A DNA stretch of 64,000 bases, taken from the NCBI RefSeq assembly GCF_927312905.1, contig NZ_CAKMHQ010000014.1, forward strand, positions 62,001-126,000. Direction: 5' to 3'. Below the pieces are notes generated by a model. It had not been told where the DNA came from. It saw only the letters and a program-made list of their open reading frames with translations, and did no database searches. Made by a program: the position numbers and the translations under genes. The stretch comes from Candidatus Nitrotoga sp. 1052 (GTDB lineage Bacteria; Pseudomonadota; Gammaproteobacteria; Burkholderiales; Gallionellaceae). Shown here in pieces: positions 17,645 through 27,455 of the stretch. Position 1 is the first letter of the stretch, and the number at the start of each line of letters is the position of its first letter.

Positions 17645-18769
17645 TTAAATGATCTCGAGTTCAGCGCGCAACGCCCCGGCAGACTTCATCGCCTGCAAGA
17701 TAGCCAGCAGATCCTGCGGAGTTGCACCTATCGAATTCAATGCCTTCACCACTTCGCCCAACGACACGCCTTTATTCAGCATGACCAACCCCCCTTTATC
17801 GGACTGAATGTCGATTGTGGATTTAGCGATCTGCACAGTTTTACCTTGGGAGAATGGGGGGGGTTGACTCACCATGACATCGGTACTGATCACCACCGTC
17901 AGGTTGCCATGGGAGATCGCGCAATTATCCAACGTCACCATCTGATTCATAACGACCGAACCGGTGCGTGCATTTACAATCACGCGCGCCCCACCCTGCG
18001 CAGGGTCAACCTGCAAATTTTCGACCTGAGAAACGAAAGCCACGCGCGAGCTGCCTATTGGCGCGCGCACCTGAATAGTACGACCATCCAATGCAGCAGC
18101 AATTTCCGTAGTCGGCGAGAGTGCAGAATTGATTGCAGCGGCAAGGCGAGTTGCAGTAGTGAAATCCATGGTCTTTAATTCCAGATGGATGTAATCGCCC
18201 TGCCCCAATACTGTCGGCACGGATCGTTCTACTGTTGCCCCACCGGGAATGCGCCCGACACTCAAGTGATTGATCTGCACCTTGGCATTGGGGGCTGCCG
18301 CCCCCACACCACCAACCAGCAAATTGCCCTGCGACATGGCATACACCTGTCCGTCTGCACCTTTGAGTGGCGTCATTAAAAGTGTTCCTCCGCGCAGGCT
18401 TTTTGCATTACCCATCGAAGAAACTGTGACGTCCATGGCCTGTCCGGGACGCGCGAAGGGTGGGAGCATTGCCGTCACCATTACCGCCGCCACATTTTTC
18501 AATTGCAGGGTGATATTGGGCGGCAGACTTACTCCCATTTGCGTCAACATACTGATCACGCTTTGAACGGTAAATGGCGTTTGTGTGGTCATGTCACCGC
18601 TGCCATCTAGGCCAACAACCAAGCCGTAACCAAGCAACTGGTTTTCTCGCACACCCTGAATGCTGGCGAGGTCCTTGATGCGCTCAGCGTATGAGGAAGC
18701 AGGCACAGCAACTAGCAGTGTCAGTAATATTATTTTGGCAATTCGAATAATAATTTGTAATATATCCAT
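17645..18769 (-). CDS. flgI: Flagellar P-ring protein FlgI
   Basis: A 374-residue protein with a cleavable Sec signal peptide (hydrophobic segment about 8-25, cleavage near ASSYA-ER). The conserved FlgI core follows: RIKDLASIQGVRENQL, GYGLVVGLDGSGD, TLLMTPLKGADG, then a C-terminus rich in conserved glycines. FlgI polymerises into the ring around the rod in the peptidoglycan layer. It lies 14 bases after flgH and is collinear with the rod genes. Length and motifs are normal. Confidence 0.97.
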   Translation of the reverse strand: MDILQIIIRIAKIILLTLLVAVPASSYAERIKDLASIQGVRENQLLGYGLVVGLDGSGDMTTQTPFTVQSVISMLTQMGVSLPPNITLQLKNVAAVMVTAMLPPFARPGQAMDVTVSSMGNAKSLRGGTLLMTPLKGADGQVYAMSQGNLLVGGVGAAAPNAKVQINHLSVGRIPGGATVERSVPTVLGQGDYIHLELKTMDFTTATRLAAAINSALSPTTEIAAALDGRTIQVRAPIGSSRVAFVSQVENLQVDPAQGGARVIVNARTGSVVMNQMVTLDNCAISHGNLTVVISTDVMVSQPPPFSQGKTVQIAKSTIDIQSDKGGLVMLNKGVSLGEVVKALNSIGATPQDLLAILQAMKSAGALRAELEII

Positions 18770-18783
18770 TGCATTAGCCCTTT

Positions 18784-19470
18784 TCAGAACGGCAATACAG
18801 ACAAAAAGACGCGTCCCAGCATGCTCATGACTACAGACATATCAATATGATTGGCACCCTTGTATTCAATATGCGCATCTGCCACTTGGGTGGATAACAC
18901 GGTATTGCTGCCAGTTATGGTGTACGGATTGACTACACCGGAAAACCGGATATATTCATTAGCTTGATTAATCGCTACCTGCTTCTCACCGCTGACTAAT
19001 AAATTGCCGTTTGTTAACGCTTCAACCACAGTCACTGTAACGGTGCCGGCAAAGGTGTTGTCACCCGCATTATTGCTTTTGTTAGCCAAACTGCCGTTTG
19101 AACTACCAGCAACGCCTATGCCATGCATCATCAAATCGGCACCTGGAATTTGCGTGATAACAGGCGTTTGCATAGAAATACTTCCTTTGTGTTCCGCGCC
19201 GCTACTGGATTTTCCGGTAGCCGAGGTCGTTTCTGAAATGATAATGGTGAGAATGTCGCCCACGTTACGCGCGCGTTTCCCCTCATACAGTGGCCGCTCG
19301 TTCTGCCCGGCTTGAAAAATGGCACCGTTATCAGCCCCTGCTTTTTTATCGGACGCACGTGCAGTCATCGGCTGATGAATGTTGGTCGAAGGGGTATGCG
19401 CACAACCCGCAAGAACTAACATCACTCCACACATAATCCAGCTAGACAAGTTCCACATCGCGCATCTCAC
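18784..19470 (-). CDS. flgH: Flagellar L-ring lipoprotein FlgH
   Basis: A 228-residue protein with a lipoprotein signal: a hydrophobic N-terminus ending in the lipobox LAGC (Cys about 22). The FlgH core includes YEGKRARNVGDILTIIISE and GNLLVSGEKQVAINQANEYIRFSG with VNPYTITGSN. It forms the outer-membrane ring of the basal body. The gene starts 5 bases after flgG. Nothing unusual is seen. Confidence 0.96.
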   Translation of the reverse strand: MRCAMWNLSSWIMCGVMLVLAGCAHTPSTNIHQPMTARASDKKAGADNGAIFQAGQNERPLYEGKRARNVGDILTIIISETTSATGKSSSGAEHKGSISMQTPVITQIPGADLMMHGIGVAGSSNGSLANKSNNAGDNTFAGTVTVTVVEALTNGNLLVSGEKQVAINQANEYIRFSGVVNPYTITGSNTVLSTQVADAHIEYKGANHIDMSVVMSMLGRVFLSVLPF

Positions 19471-19475
19471 TCCAC

Positions 19476-20258
19476 TTACATCTGCGTTAATTTTTGCAAC
19501 ATCTGATCCGAAACCGTGATTGCCTTTGAGTTGATTTCATAAGCACGCTGCGTCTGTATCATATTAACCAGCTCCTCAACTACGTTCACATTAGAGGTTT
19601 CCACATAGCCCTGATTCAGCAGTCCGGCGCCATTGGTGCCCGGTACATTGGTGTTGGGAGTTCCGGACGATGCGGTTTCTACATACAGGTTTTCTCCTTG
19701 GCTTTGCAGGCCAACCGGATTAATGAAGACAGCCAATTGCATGCTGCCGATCTGCACCGGTGCCGCAACCCCGGGCTGCGTTACCGACACCGTGCCGTCG
19801 CGGCCTATGGTAACGTTGGTAGCATTGATAGGAATAGTTATAGCAGGCTGCACTACAAAACCGCTAGAAGTCACCAGTTGTCCCTGGCTGTCAGTCTGAA
19901 ATGATCCGCTTCGAGTGTAAGCCGTCGTTCCATCCGGCATGAGTACCTGAAAAAACCCCGCGCCTTGTATTGCTATGTCAAACTGGTTACTGGTTTGCTG
20001 CAGGTTGCCCTGGGTTTGAATGCGCTCGGAGGCAGTCGGACGCACGCCGGTGCCGATCTGCAAGCCGGACGGAATCTGGGTCTGTTGCGAAGATTGCGCG
20101 CCAGGCTGACGTATAGTCTGGTACAGCAGATCCTCGAACACCGCACGCGAACGTTTGAAACCGGTGGTGCTGACGTTCGCAAGATTGTTAGCGATTACGT
20201 CCATCTGAGTTTGCTGCGCTTCCAGTCCCGTTTTAGAAATCCATAAGGAACGAATCAT
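19476..20258 (-). CDS. flgG: Flagellar distal rod protein FlgG
   Basis: A 260-residue protein starting [16 protein letters not shown] with [16 protein letters not shown] close behind, and ending in the conserved [15 protein letters not shown] region: the standard FlgG ends. I chose the ATG at 20258 rather than a GTG two codons upstream (20264) because AGGA lies 8 bases before it and the family begins there. FlgG makes the distal rod. It has no signal peptide and is exported by the flagellar apparatus. It sits between flgF and flgH. Confidence 0.96.
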   Translation of the reverse strand: MIRSLWISKTGLEAQQTQMDVIANNLANVSTTGFKRSRAVFEDLLYQTIRQPGAQSSQQTQIPSGLQIGTGVRPTASERIQTQGNLQQTSNQFDIAIQGAGFFQVLMPDGTTAYTRSGSFQTDSQGQLVTSSGFVVQPAITIPINATNVTIGRDGTVSVTQPGVAAPVQIGSMQLAVFINPVGLQSQGENLYVETASSGTPNTNVPGTNGAGLLNQGYVETSNVNVVEELVNMIQTQRAYEINSKAITVSDQMLQKLTQM

Positions 20259-20307
20259 GGTCACTATCCTTTTAAAATTTATAGGAGCGCGATTAGTCGC
20301 GCCGAAA

Positions 20308-21051
20308 TCAAGCGTTCATATTTAGCAATTGACTAGCCTGCTTGGCATTGTTGTCAGCGCTCTGCAACATCTTCATCTGCATATCGAACTGCCGCGCCAG
20401 CGAAATCATGTTAACCATTACTTCTACAGTATTCACATTGCTGCTTTCCAGATTACCGGGGGCTACAGTCACCTCTATATCAGCCTCGACAGGCTTGCCA
20501 TCCCTGGTGCGAAACAAGCCGTCATCACCGCGCACCATCTGCGCTTCCGCCGGATTCACCAGCTTGATCCGCCCAACCACCACAACCTGATTAGGTGGCA
20601 TTCCGCTAAGTACGGTGGAGATGGTGCCATCCTTGGCTACGGTAACTTCGGTATTTGGCGGAATAGTAATCGAGCCAGTATCACCTGCCACATTCAAACC
20701 GTTACGGGTCTGCAGAATACCTTCGGGCGAAACGTGGAAACTGCCGTTACGGGTATAGGCCTCACTGCCGTTTTCCAGTTGCACTGCAATCCAGCCTTTA
20801 CCCTGTACCGCCATGTCCAGATTGCGTCCGGTTGGCTGCATTACCCCTGGTGAAAAATCGGCACCGGCCGTGGAATCCACCACAAAAGCACGCGTCGGCA
20901 AACCTTCGCCAACAATCGGCACTGCACGGAATGCATTAACGGCAGCGCGATAACCTGGAGTGTTGACATTGGATAAATTTTGCCCCACCGTCGCTTGCTG
21001 TTGCAGCGTGTGCGATGCCCCGCTCATGGCGGTATAAATAAGTCTGTCCAC
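20308..21051 (-). CDS. flgF: Flagellar proximal rod protein FlgF
   Basis: A 247-residue rod protein. It starts [20 protein letters not shown] with [12 protein letters not shown], and ends with [21 protein letters not shown], the FlgF version of the rod/hook terminal motifs. It lies between flgE and flgG as in most flagellar operons. The length is normal for FlgF and clearly shorter than the neighbouring FlgE. It is part of the proximal rod. Confidence 0.95.
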   Translation of the reverse strand: MDRLIYTAMSGASHTLQQQATVGQNLSNVNTPGYRAAVNAFRAVPIVGEGLPTRAFVVDSTAGADFSPGVMQPTGRNLDMAVQGKGWIAVQLENGSEAYTRNGSFHVSPEGILQTRNGLNVAGDTGSITIPPNTEVTVAKDGTISTVLSGMPPNQVVVVGRIKLVNPAEAQMVRGDDGLFRTRDGKPVEADIEVTVAPGNLESSNVNTVEVMVNMISLARQFDMQMKMLQSADNNAKQASQLLNMNA

Positions 21052-21088
21052 CCTCTTCTCCTCAGTTAGCCAGCAGCCAGGTAACTAA

Positions 21089-22351
21089 TTAGCGCAGGTT
21101 GGTAATCGTTTGCAGCACTGCGTCCTGCGTCTTGATGGATTGTGCGTTAGCCTGATATACACGCTGCGCCACAATCATATTCACCAACTCGGCAGTCATA
21201 TCCACGTTGGAATCTTCCACTGCGCTTGACTGCAACACGCCCAAACTTGAGCTACCAGGCGTACCTATCAATGGTGGGCCAGAGCTCGCAGAGGAATCCC
21301 ATTCATTGTTTCCCAAAGGCTGCAAGCCCTGCGGATTAGCAAAGTTAGCGAGTAAAATTTGTCCCAATGCCTTGGATTGCCCATTGGTATAGCGTCCCAT
21401 AACGGTACCGTTTGCACTTGTACTAAAACCACTCAACTGACCGGATGTATAACCATTTTGAGCCAGCTGATTCACTGCAAATGTCGCACCAAATTGCGTG
21501 GAAGAAAGAAAATTGAACGTCAAAGGCTGAGGCGTAGTCGAACCTGTCGCATAAACAATGCCACCAGGTACGGTAACTGCCCCTGTCGCTGGAGTAATTA
21601 GTGCACCGGTTGTGTTAAATGTTAAGGTTGGAGATGTCCCTAACAGGGTATTCGCTGCAGTCGCAGCAGTTCCGTCTAAACCGCGGTCGTCGACGGTCAT
21701 ATGGACATCCCAAGTATTCGCAGTCGCATTTTTCACAAAATACTGAGTTGCAATATGGCTGTTGCCCAAACTGTCATATAGCGTCAATGCGGTAGAACTA
21801 TTGTAAGAGGTTGAATCAGTCGGGCTAAAAACAGCCGTGGCAGGCACTAACATACGAGAATCCAGATTTACGCCAACTGATGACGTGGCAGTAGCCTGGG
21901 GAGTAAGAGCCTGAGTAGATATTTGCAATGGCGCTGAACTGCCCAGTGAAATGGCTCCCGTCAGCGGATTAGCCGCGAAACCAGTCAACTTATGGCCCTG
22001 CGCGTTCACTATATAACCGTTCCTGTCCAATTGAAATTGGCCATTTCGGCTATAAGATGCCACGCCATTATTGTCCATTTGATAAAACCCCTGGCCGCTT
22101 ATCGCTATATCCAGAGGGTTGTTGGTTACACTGACATTCCCTTGCCCAAATTGCTGAGCCACAGTTGAAACTTTCGTGCCAATCCCCGCTGCCGAGCCAC
22201 CTGAACCGCCCATAGTATTGGCATACACATCCGCAAACTGGGCTTGCGATTGCTTAAAACCGACAGTACTCGCGTTAGCAATGTTATTGCCGATTACGTC
22301 CAGGCTCTTTGCCGCAGCATTTAATCCACTTAATCCTTGTTGAAATCCCAT
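21089..22351 (-). CDS. flgE: Flagellar hook protein FlgE
   Basis: A 420-residue hook protein. The N-terminus MGFQQGLSGLNAAAKSLDVI with GNNIANASTVGFK, and the C-terminus NVDMTAELVNMIVAQRVYQANAQ, are the conserved ends. The central segment (about 150-350), rich in Thr, Ser and Ala, is the variable outer hook domain. FlgE builds the curved hook under the control of FlgD and a length ruler encoded elsewhere. It lies 15 bases after flgD. Confidence 0.96.
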   Translation of the reverse strand: MGFQQGLSGLNAAAKSLDVIGNNIANASTVGFKQSQAQFADVYANTMGGSGGSAAGIGTKVSTVAQQFGQGNVSVTNNPLDIAISGQGFYQMDNNGVASYSRNGQFQLDRNGYIVNAQGHKLTGFAANPLTGAISLGSSAPLQISTQALTPQATATSSVGVNLDSRMLVPATAVFSPTDSTSYNSSTALTLYDSLGNSHIATQYFVKNATANTWDVHMTVDDRGLDGTAATAANTLLGTSPTLTFNTTGALITPATGAVTVPGGIVYATGSTTPQPLTFNFLSSTQFGATFAVNQLAQNGYTSGQLSGFSTSANGTVMGRYTNGQSKALGQILLANFANPQGLQPLGNNEWDSSASSGPPLIGTPGSSSLGVLQSSAVEDSNVDMTAELVNMIVAQRVYQANAQSIKTQDAVLQTITNLR

Positions 22352-22366
22352 GACACTCTCCTTACG

Positions 22367-23050
22367 TTAGATAATTTGCTTTACTGCAGACATTGCAACG
22401 CTACCTGCCGTACCCACATCCAAAGTAGCTCCATTTGCTCCTGGTGTTACAGCATTTACCATGCCAAAGGTCAAAGCATTCGCGTCAATCTTATTTCCAG
22501 CCAGCATTGCTTCTACCGAAAATTTGTAGGTTCCATTTACGGCAGGTGTACCCGCGTCTGTCTGACCATCCCATGCCAGCGGCTTCACACCAGCCTTCTG
22601 CGGTCCCATTTGCAATGTACTCACAGTGTTACCCGCAGCATCCTGTATCAGCACCTTTACGCTGTCAGCGGGCTGAGCCAGTTCTATCCCACCAATTGCC
22701 TTGCCATCTTTCAGGGTAATTGAAGAGCCTGAAATCAAAACCCCGTGCCCTATCATGCTGGTGGCTGATAAAGACTGTCCAATGGACATACTGTCACTTA
22801 GGGCCTGCAAGGTAGCATTAAGCTTATCAATGCCGCTTACCGTGCTAAGTTGTGCCATCTGCGATGTCACCTGCGCGTTATCCATCGGATTCAGAGGATC
22901 CTGATTCTTCATTTGGGTAACTAGCAGCTTCAAAAATCTATCCTCCGTATCAGCGGCGCTGGTTTCAGTTTTCGACGCAGAATTGCTCTTGGCATTAAGC
23001 GAAGAAATAAGTGCGGAAGCGGGGCTAGCATCTTGAGTTGCGCTAATCAT
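22367..23050 (-). CDS. flgD: Flagellar hook-capping protein FlgD
   Basis: A 227-residue protein with the FlgD N-terminal motif FLKLLVTQMKNQDPLNPMDN (about 44-63) and a C-terminal Tudor/FnIII-like part (VKVLIQDAAGNTVSTLQMG, then WDGQTDAGTPAVNGTYKF). It caps the growing hook so FlgE subunits can add, and is later discarded. It lies 14 bases after flgC. Motifs and length are typical. Confidence 0.96.
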   Translation of the reverse strand: MISATQDASPASALISSLNAKSNSASKTETSAADTEDRFLKLLVTQMKNQDPLNPMDNAQVTSQMAQLSTVSGIDKLNATLQALSDSMSIGQSLSATSMIGHGVLISGSSITLKDGKAIGGIELAQPADSVKVLIQDAAGNTVSTLQMGPQKAGVKPLAWDGQTDAGTPAVNGTYKFSVEAMLAGNKIDANALTFGMVNAVTPGANGATLDVGTAGSVAMSAVKQII

Positions 23051-23064
23051 GGTTTATCCTTTCG

Positions 23065-23469
23065 TTACTGACCTATGGACAGAGTTTTGAGCAACAAACT
23101 CTTGGAGGTATTCATCACCTCCACGTTATTTTGATAGGAACGCGAAGACGAAATCATGTTCACCATCTCTTCCACCACATTGACATTGGGCAGCGTGACA
23201 TAGCCCTTTTCATTGGCCATGGGATGCTTGGGGTCGTAAAGCATTTTCATCGGTGCAGCACTTTCAACCACCCCCGACACCTGTACACCGGCACCGCCTC
23301 CACTTCCCATCGGCGTGGCGCTAAACATCACCTGCTTGGCACGATAGGGCTGGCCGTTTGAACTGGTCGTACTGTCGACGTTGGCCAGATTGCTTGCCAC
23401 CACATTCAGACGCTGCGACTGCGCTGCCATTGCAGAACCTGAAATGTTAAAAATATTAAATAACGACAT
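23065..23469 (-). CDS. flgC: Flagellar proximal rod protein FlgC
   Basis: A 134-residue rod protein. The N-terminus ([20 protein letters not shown], then [12 protein letters not shown]) and the C-terminus ([20 protein letters not shown]) match FlgC, as does the YVTLPNVN motif. It starts 5 bases after flgB. It assembles with FlgB and FlgF at the base of the rod. Confidence 0.96.
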   Translation of the reverse strand: MSLFNIFNISGSAMAAQSQRLNVVASNLANVDSTTSSNGQPYRAKQVMFSATPMGSGGGAGVQVSGVVESAAPMKMLYDPKHPMANEKGYVTLPNVNVVEEMVNMISSSRSYQNNVEVMNTSKSLLLKTLSIGQ

Positions 23470-23474
23470 AATGA

Positions 23475-23879
23475 TTATCCTTGCAACGCGGTTAATACAC
23501 TTTTGATCTGGTTGTCCACAAATTTCACGCTGGCTTCATAACGCAAGGCATTGTCAGCAAACTGCGCGCGCTCGACATCCATATCCACCGTGTTACCGTC
23601 CGCGCTAGGCTGCACTACATTGCGAAACATTACCGGCGCACCCATTACGTTTTCACCTGTGCCACTGCTCAAGTGATGGGGCACGGTACCCGCCATCTGT
23701 AACTTCGCCCCGTTACCTGACATTGCGCCTTGCAACGTCTTGGCAAAATCAATATCTTTTGCCTTGTAGTTGGGTGTATCGACATTAGCGATATTGGAAG
23801 CAATAAGTTCCTGACGCGCCGAGCGCAGGTTCAGCACGGTTCGATTAAACTGTAATGCGCTATCAATTTTGCTGACCAT
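23475..23879 (-). CDS. flgB: Flagellar proximal rod protein FlgB
   Basis: A 134-residue rod protein with [20 protein letters not shown] near the N-terminus and a C-terminal [20 protein letters not shown] block, typical of FlgB. I chose the ATG at 23879 because AAGGAG lies 9 bases ahead; the frame extends 15 codons upstream without support. It is the first gene of the flgB-J operon here. The usual upstream neighbours flgA and flgM are absent: about 200 bp further on is a restriction-modification gene. Confidence 0.95.
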   Translation of the reverse strand: MVSKIDSALQFNRTVLNLRSARQELIASNIANVDTPNYKAKDIDFAKTLQGAMSGNGAKLQMAGTVPHHLSSGTGENVMGAPVMFRNVVQPSADGNTVDMDVERAQFADNALRYEASVKFVDNQIKSVLTALQG

Positions 23880-24128
23880 ACTGCTTATCTCCTTCATTAC
23901 TTTTTTACTTCTTCCATGACGCACATACTAAGCACCAATGCGCTATGACTATTGAACGAATAAGCGTGGGAAACCGCCTTAATTTCCGCGTTATAAATGC
24001 AAAAATATTTAAGCGTCGGGCACAAGATGCCTGTGGGAGGAGGTTAGCGGATAGACGAGACGTACATCAAAGTGGGTAATCAGCCTGTCCGAATTTCCGG
24101 AGCGACTTCTGCAGCTGATTCGCAGTAA

Positions 24129-27100
24129 TTAAACTGTGGGGGATTTAAGCAGAGAGCTCGCTCGCGCCAGATTCATTACCAGCAAGCGGCGCAGGATTTC
24201 TTCGTCGGGCATTTCCGATGCATAGTCGTTCCAGCCGTAAGCTTTTGCGACGGCCGCATCCAATACTTTGTGCGCATTATCCAGCCATGCGGGGCGGGCA
24301 TTATAGAGGTTGGTGAGGGTGCGTTTTTTCAGGTCGGCCTCGTGACCGAGTTTGGCAACGGGGCGCATTGGGTAGCCTGCTTTTTCTTCCTCGGGTGTAC
24401 GCACCCAGTCCGTCCACTCTGGCGGGTTAAGCCAGGTCTCGCGCAGTTTGTCCAACTCTTGCGCGGATGTGGCAATCTCGGCGGATGAGGGGTTGGTGTA
24501 ATCGGCTGGTTTGAGGTTGGGTGTCAGTCCTTCGGGAAAGGGGAATGTCTCGAAACACGATTTGGCGTTATAGGTTGGGTCGTTACCCACTCCGTGCATA
24601 GACGCATTCGCTAATGCCCAGATTTCGTGCATGCGCGAGGAAAGCACGCCGAAGGTCACGTCATCCTCGCGCGCGATAGCGTAGAGGCGACTATCCGGCA
24701 GCACGCTAACATCCAGCCACGTGAACATCCTATGCTTGGCGACGCGTGGAGTAGCGATGTAGCGTTTGAGCGGGGCGAATGCGGCGCGTAAGGCTGGCAC
24801 AGTCTCACCGTGCCTCCACCAATATTTTTTACGACCTTCACGATTACCGGCATCACGCATCGGCTTCACCTCGCGCAATACGAGAGCGAATGGCATCTCG
24901 AAGAGAGCGGCTTCTTGCTCTGTGCGGTTTGTTCCAAAGTCGATAATCCAATTATCAGAGGGTCGGCCTGTCACATCCTGCCCGTTCGCCCACGGTCGCA
25001 CCACATCGCTGTTCGGCTTACTGTTTGGATTGGGTTGTTTGAGCCATTGCCGCGCAAGTTCACCGGGAATGTCGAATGAACCGACTTTGACCGGACCTTG
25101 AAAGGCCACGCCCGTATTCTCATTCAGCGGCTTAGCCTGCGTGAGATTCAGCCCTTCACCTGCGGTCAGGTCGGCGTGGATGTTCTCAACGGCCTTGCCA
25201 TCCAGCACAGCGCCCTCACCCTCCGCCCTCTCCCGAAGGGAGAGGGAACCAAAGCACACCAGCGACACGCGCACCGCAGCACCTTCGTTAATCCATTCTT
25301 CATCGCTCCAGGCATTGAAGATGCGGGTGGTATCACAGATTCGCGCCAGCACTTTTTGGTTTGAGCCTTTGCGCACAGATTGTGTGGCAACCAATCCGGC
25401 AAGCTGACAATTGCCCGCTTCAATTTGTGCACGCGATTTCTCAAACCAATATGTAACCAAATCGGCACCGCCCGGCACGCGGTCTGCGTAAATCTTTCTC
25501 AGTGCTTCAGTATATTCATCGCCCAACTCGCTACGCATCTTCTTGTCGCCCAAAAATGGCGGGTTGCCGATGATGACATTCACGGCAGGCCATTGGGCTT
25601 CGTCAAACAAATTGCTTCTTACTCTATTCCCCTCGCCCTCTGGGAGAGGGGCTAGGGGTGAGGGTGATGCAGCTAGTTCATTCCAAAGATCTTGCAAAAC
25701 CGATTCTGTTTCTTGCAACACTTGGTTGTTCCAATAGCGAATGACACGAATGCCCTGCTCTGCTATAAATTTTGTTCTGGCTTCGTCATATTCAATATTG
25801 TCCGCATGCTGACCGCCATCAAGTTCAACAGCGAGTTTTGCCTCATGACAATAGAAGTCAATCACATAAGGCGGCACTGGATGTTGACGACGAAATTTTT
25901 TACCTGCAAATCGCCGGTCTCTAAGCAACATCCAAAGCAAATTTTCTGCGTCAGTCTGGTTTTTTCTTAACTCTCTGGCGAATGCTCTTAATTCGGGCGG
26001 AATATTTGTATTACTACAAACAGCACCCTCACCCTTAACTCCTCTCCCAGAGGGCGAGGGGCAAGAAAGCAACGCATCGCGATTTTCAATATGGTCGAGC
26101 GGTTGGAGGATGGGGTTCTTGCGAATGGGATAGCCGTGTTTGAGCATCCACTGGATTTCACCAATCCACACGGTGACGCGTGCGAGTTCGGCGGCATAGG
26201 GATTGATTTCAATGCCCAGCACATTGGCGGGCGAACATTCGATGGTGATTTGACGTTGTAATCCCAAGGCTTCTGCTTCCAGATTTGCCCGGTGTTCGAG
26301 GTCTTTCAGTGTGCGCAAAGCAAGGTAAAGAAAGTTTCCGCTCCCGCACGCTGGATCCAGCACGCGAAAGGCTTTGAGCCGTTCGAGATAGGTAATGAAC
26401 ACGGCTTGCGCGTCGCGTTCGGCCTTGTCGCCACTCTTCTTGCGCTTGGCGATGTGTGCAGCAATCGCGGCCCGCGCGACTTCCCATTCCGCTGCCAGCG
26501 GTTCGATGATGACGGGGTTGATGATGCGCAAAATGGATTTCTGGTCGGTGTAGTGCGCACCAAGCTGGGAGCGTTTCTTGGGATCCAGGCCGCGCTCAAA
26601 TAGCGTTCCGAATATGGAGGGTTCAATGCCACTCCAATCGAGTTTGGCGGCTTCGTGAAGGATTTTTATTTCGACGGTATCGATAGGCAGGACTTCAACC
26701 TTCTCGAACAATCCGCCATTAAACCAGTGAATATCCTCTAACGCAAAGTCGCCCCCCTTGCGCATCGCGTTAAATAACTCTTCCAAGCGCGTGGAAAGTT
26801 TGACGGGGTCGGTCTGGCTTTTATCCAGCAAGCGCTCGAACAGCTTGCCGGGAAGTAGTTCGGCATCTTCGGCGAACAAACAAAACAGGCATTGATTGAG
26901 AAAATGCGCCACGGTCTGTGGCGCGTGGCCTCTGGCGTTCAACGATTGCGCGAGGGCGGCGAACTTGCCCGCCGCTTCTTCGGTGATTTCAGAAATGGTG
27001 CGTTGCGGGTGGAACTTGTCCGGGGCGGTAAACAGCCAGCGCAGTTTGTCGAGATTGGCGGGTTCGCTGATTTCTTCCAGCGCGATGGTATGAACTTCGG

Positions 27101-27455
27101 AAGGCGCGTTGGTAAAGTGAGTGTGGATTTCGATGATATTGGTATCGCAAACCACCAAGAGCGGCGGATTGTCCAACGCCAGCGCGTAGGTCATCAACTG
27201 TTTCAGGGCTTCGCCCAAGTTGCGCCGCATCGCTTTATATTCAAACGCGAAATGGCCTTGCTTCCACACATCCGCCCAGCCTTGCCCGGCTCCGGTGCGG
27301 GTTGCCCCGCGCTCGAAGCAATAGGTATCGTGACTGGATGGTGAAGGGTGAGGAACGCCAACTAGCGCGCACAGGTCAATAAAGTGAAGTTGGTAGCTGG
27401 CGCGCTCTTTGAGAGGATTGTCTTTCCACTTCTGGATGAACTGTTGAGGAGTCAT
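24129..27455 (-). CDS. MmeI-like single-chain restriction-modification enzyme carrying a DUF559 insertion
   Basis: A 1108-residue protein. N-terminal nuclease part (about 1-150) with a PD-(D/E)xK pattern: D62, then E72-x-K74 in FAFEYK. A helical spacer follows, then an N6-adenine-type methyltransferase with motif I LDPACGSGNF (366-375) and motif IV IIGNPPF (628-634), and a target-recognition and C-terminal region after about 770. This is the Type IIL (MmeI family) layout, in which one chain both methylates and cuts DNA. Between ENRDALL (458-463) and EAQWP (619), where relatives should run almost straight to motif IV, there is a roughly 150-residue insert containing a complete DUF559 nuclease-like domain. 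A second, short in-frame palindrome insert lies at about 737-750. The frame is open throughout. Whether the enzyme still works is unknown. Confidence 0.88.
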   Translation of the reverse strand: MTPQQFIQKWKDNPLKERASYQLHFIDLCALVGVPHPSPSSHDTYCFERGATRTGAGQGWADVWKQGHFAFEYKAMRRNLGEALKQLMTYALALDNPPLLVVCDTNIIEIHTHFTNAPSEVHTIALEEISEPANLDKLRWLFTAPDKFHPQRTISEITEEAAGKFAALAQSLNARGHAPQTVAHFLNQCLFCLFAEDAELLPGKLFERLLDKSQTDPVKLSTRLEELFNAMRKGGDFALEDIHWFNGGLFEKVEVLPIDTVEIKILHEAAKLDWSGIEPSIFGTLFERGLDPKKRSQLGAHYTDQKSILRIINPVIIEPLAAEWEVARAAIAAHIAKRKKSGDKAERDAQAVFITYLERLKAFRVLDPACGSGNFLYLALRTLKDLEHRANLEAEALGLQRQITIECSPANVLGIEINPYAAELARVTVWIGEIQWMLKHGYPIRKNPILQPLDHIENRDALLSCPSPSGRGVKGEGAVCSNTNIPPELRAFARELRKNQTDAENLLWMLLRDRRFAGKKFRRQHPVPPYVIDFYCHEAKLAVELDGGQHADNIEYDEARTKFIAEQGIRVIRYWNNQVLQETESVLQDLWNELAASPSPLAPLPEGEGNRVRSNLFDEAQWPAVNVIIGNPPFLGDKKMRSELGDEYTEALRKIYADRVPGGADLVTYWFEKSRAQIEAGNCQLAGLVATQSVRKGSNQKVLARICDTTRIFNAWSDEEWINEGAAVRVSLVCFGSLSLRERAEGEGAVLDGKAVENIHADLTAGEGLNLTQAKPLNENTGVAFQGPVKVGSFDIPGELARQWLKQPNPNSKPNSDVVRPWANGQDVTGRPSDNWIIDFGTNRTEQEAALFEMPFALVLREVKPMRDAGNREGRKKYWWRHGETVPALRAAFAPLKRYIATPRVAKHRMFTWLDVSVLPDSRLYAIAREDDVTFGVLSSRMHEIWALANASMHGVGNDPTYNAKSCFETFPFPEGLTPNLKPADYTNPSSAEIATSAQELDKLRETWLNPPEWTDWVRTPEEEKAGYPMRPVAKLGHEADLKKRTLTNLYNARPAWLDNAHKVLDAAVAKAYGWNDYASEMPDEEILRRLLVMNLARASSLLKSPTV
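25213..25247. repeat. REP-like palindrome inside the restriction gene
   Basis: Reads CCCTCACCCTCCG and then the stem CCCTCTCCC-GAA-GGGAGAGGG (25226-25246). It is translated in frame as SLSLRERAEGEGAVL in the restriction protein. It belongs to the same family as the inverted repeats around the DUF559 segment and the free copy at 16524-16546. Confidence 0.8.
25630..26060 (-). mobile_element. DUF559 endonuclease-like module bounded by 35-bp inverted repeats, inserted in frame
   Basis: The two ends, 25630-25664 and 26026-26060, are inverted copies of one 35-bp sequence with 32 identical positions (CCCTCACCC at the inner side, AGAGGGCGAGGG at the outer side). Between them is a minus-strand reading frame for a DUF559 domain (host protein residues about 485-595): FARELRKNQTDAENLLW, RRQHPVPPYVIDFYC and the active-site-like LAVELDGGQH. 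D533, E544 and D546 are likely metal ligands in this Vsr-like fold. DUF559 proteins are usually free-standing, about 120 residues long. Here the domain has no start or stop of its own and is read as part of the host enzyme. Confidence 0.75.

Noticed and set aside
24270-27344. Several long plus-strand ORFs under the restriction gene
   Set aside because: They are antisense shadows; the minus-strand frame carries all the nuclease and methyltransferase motifs.
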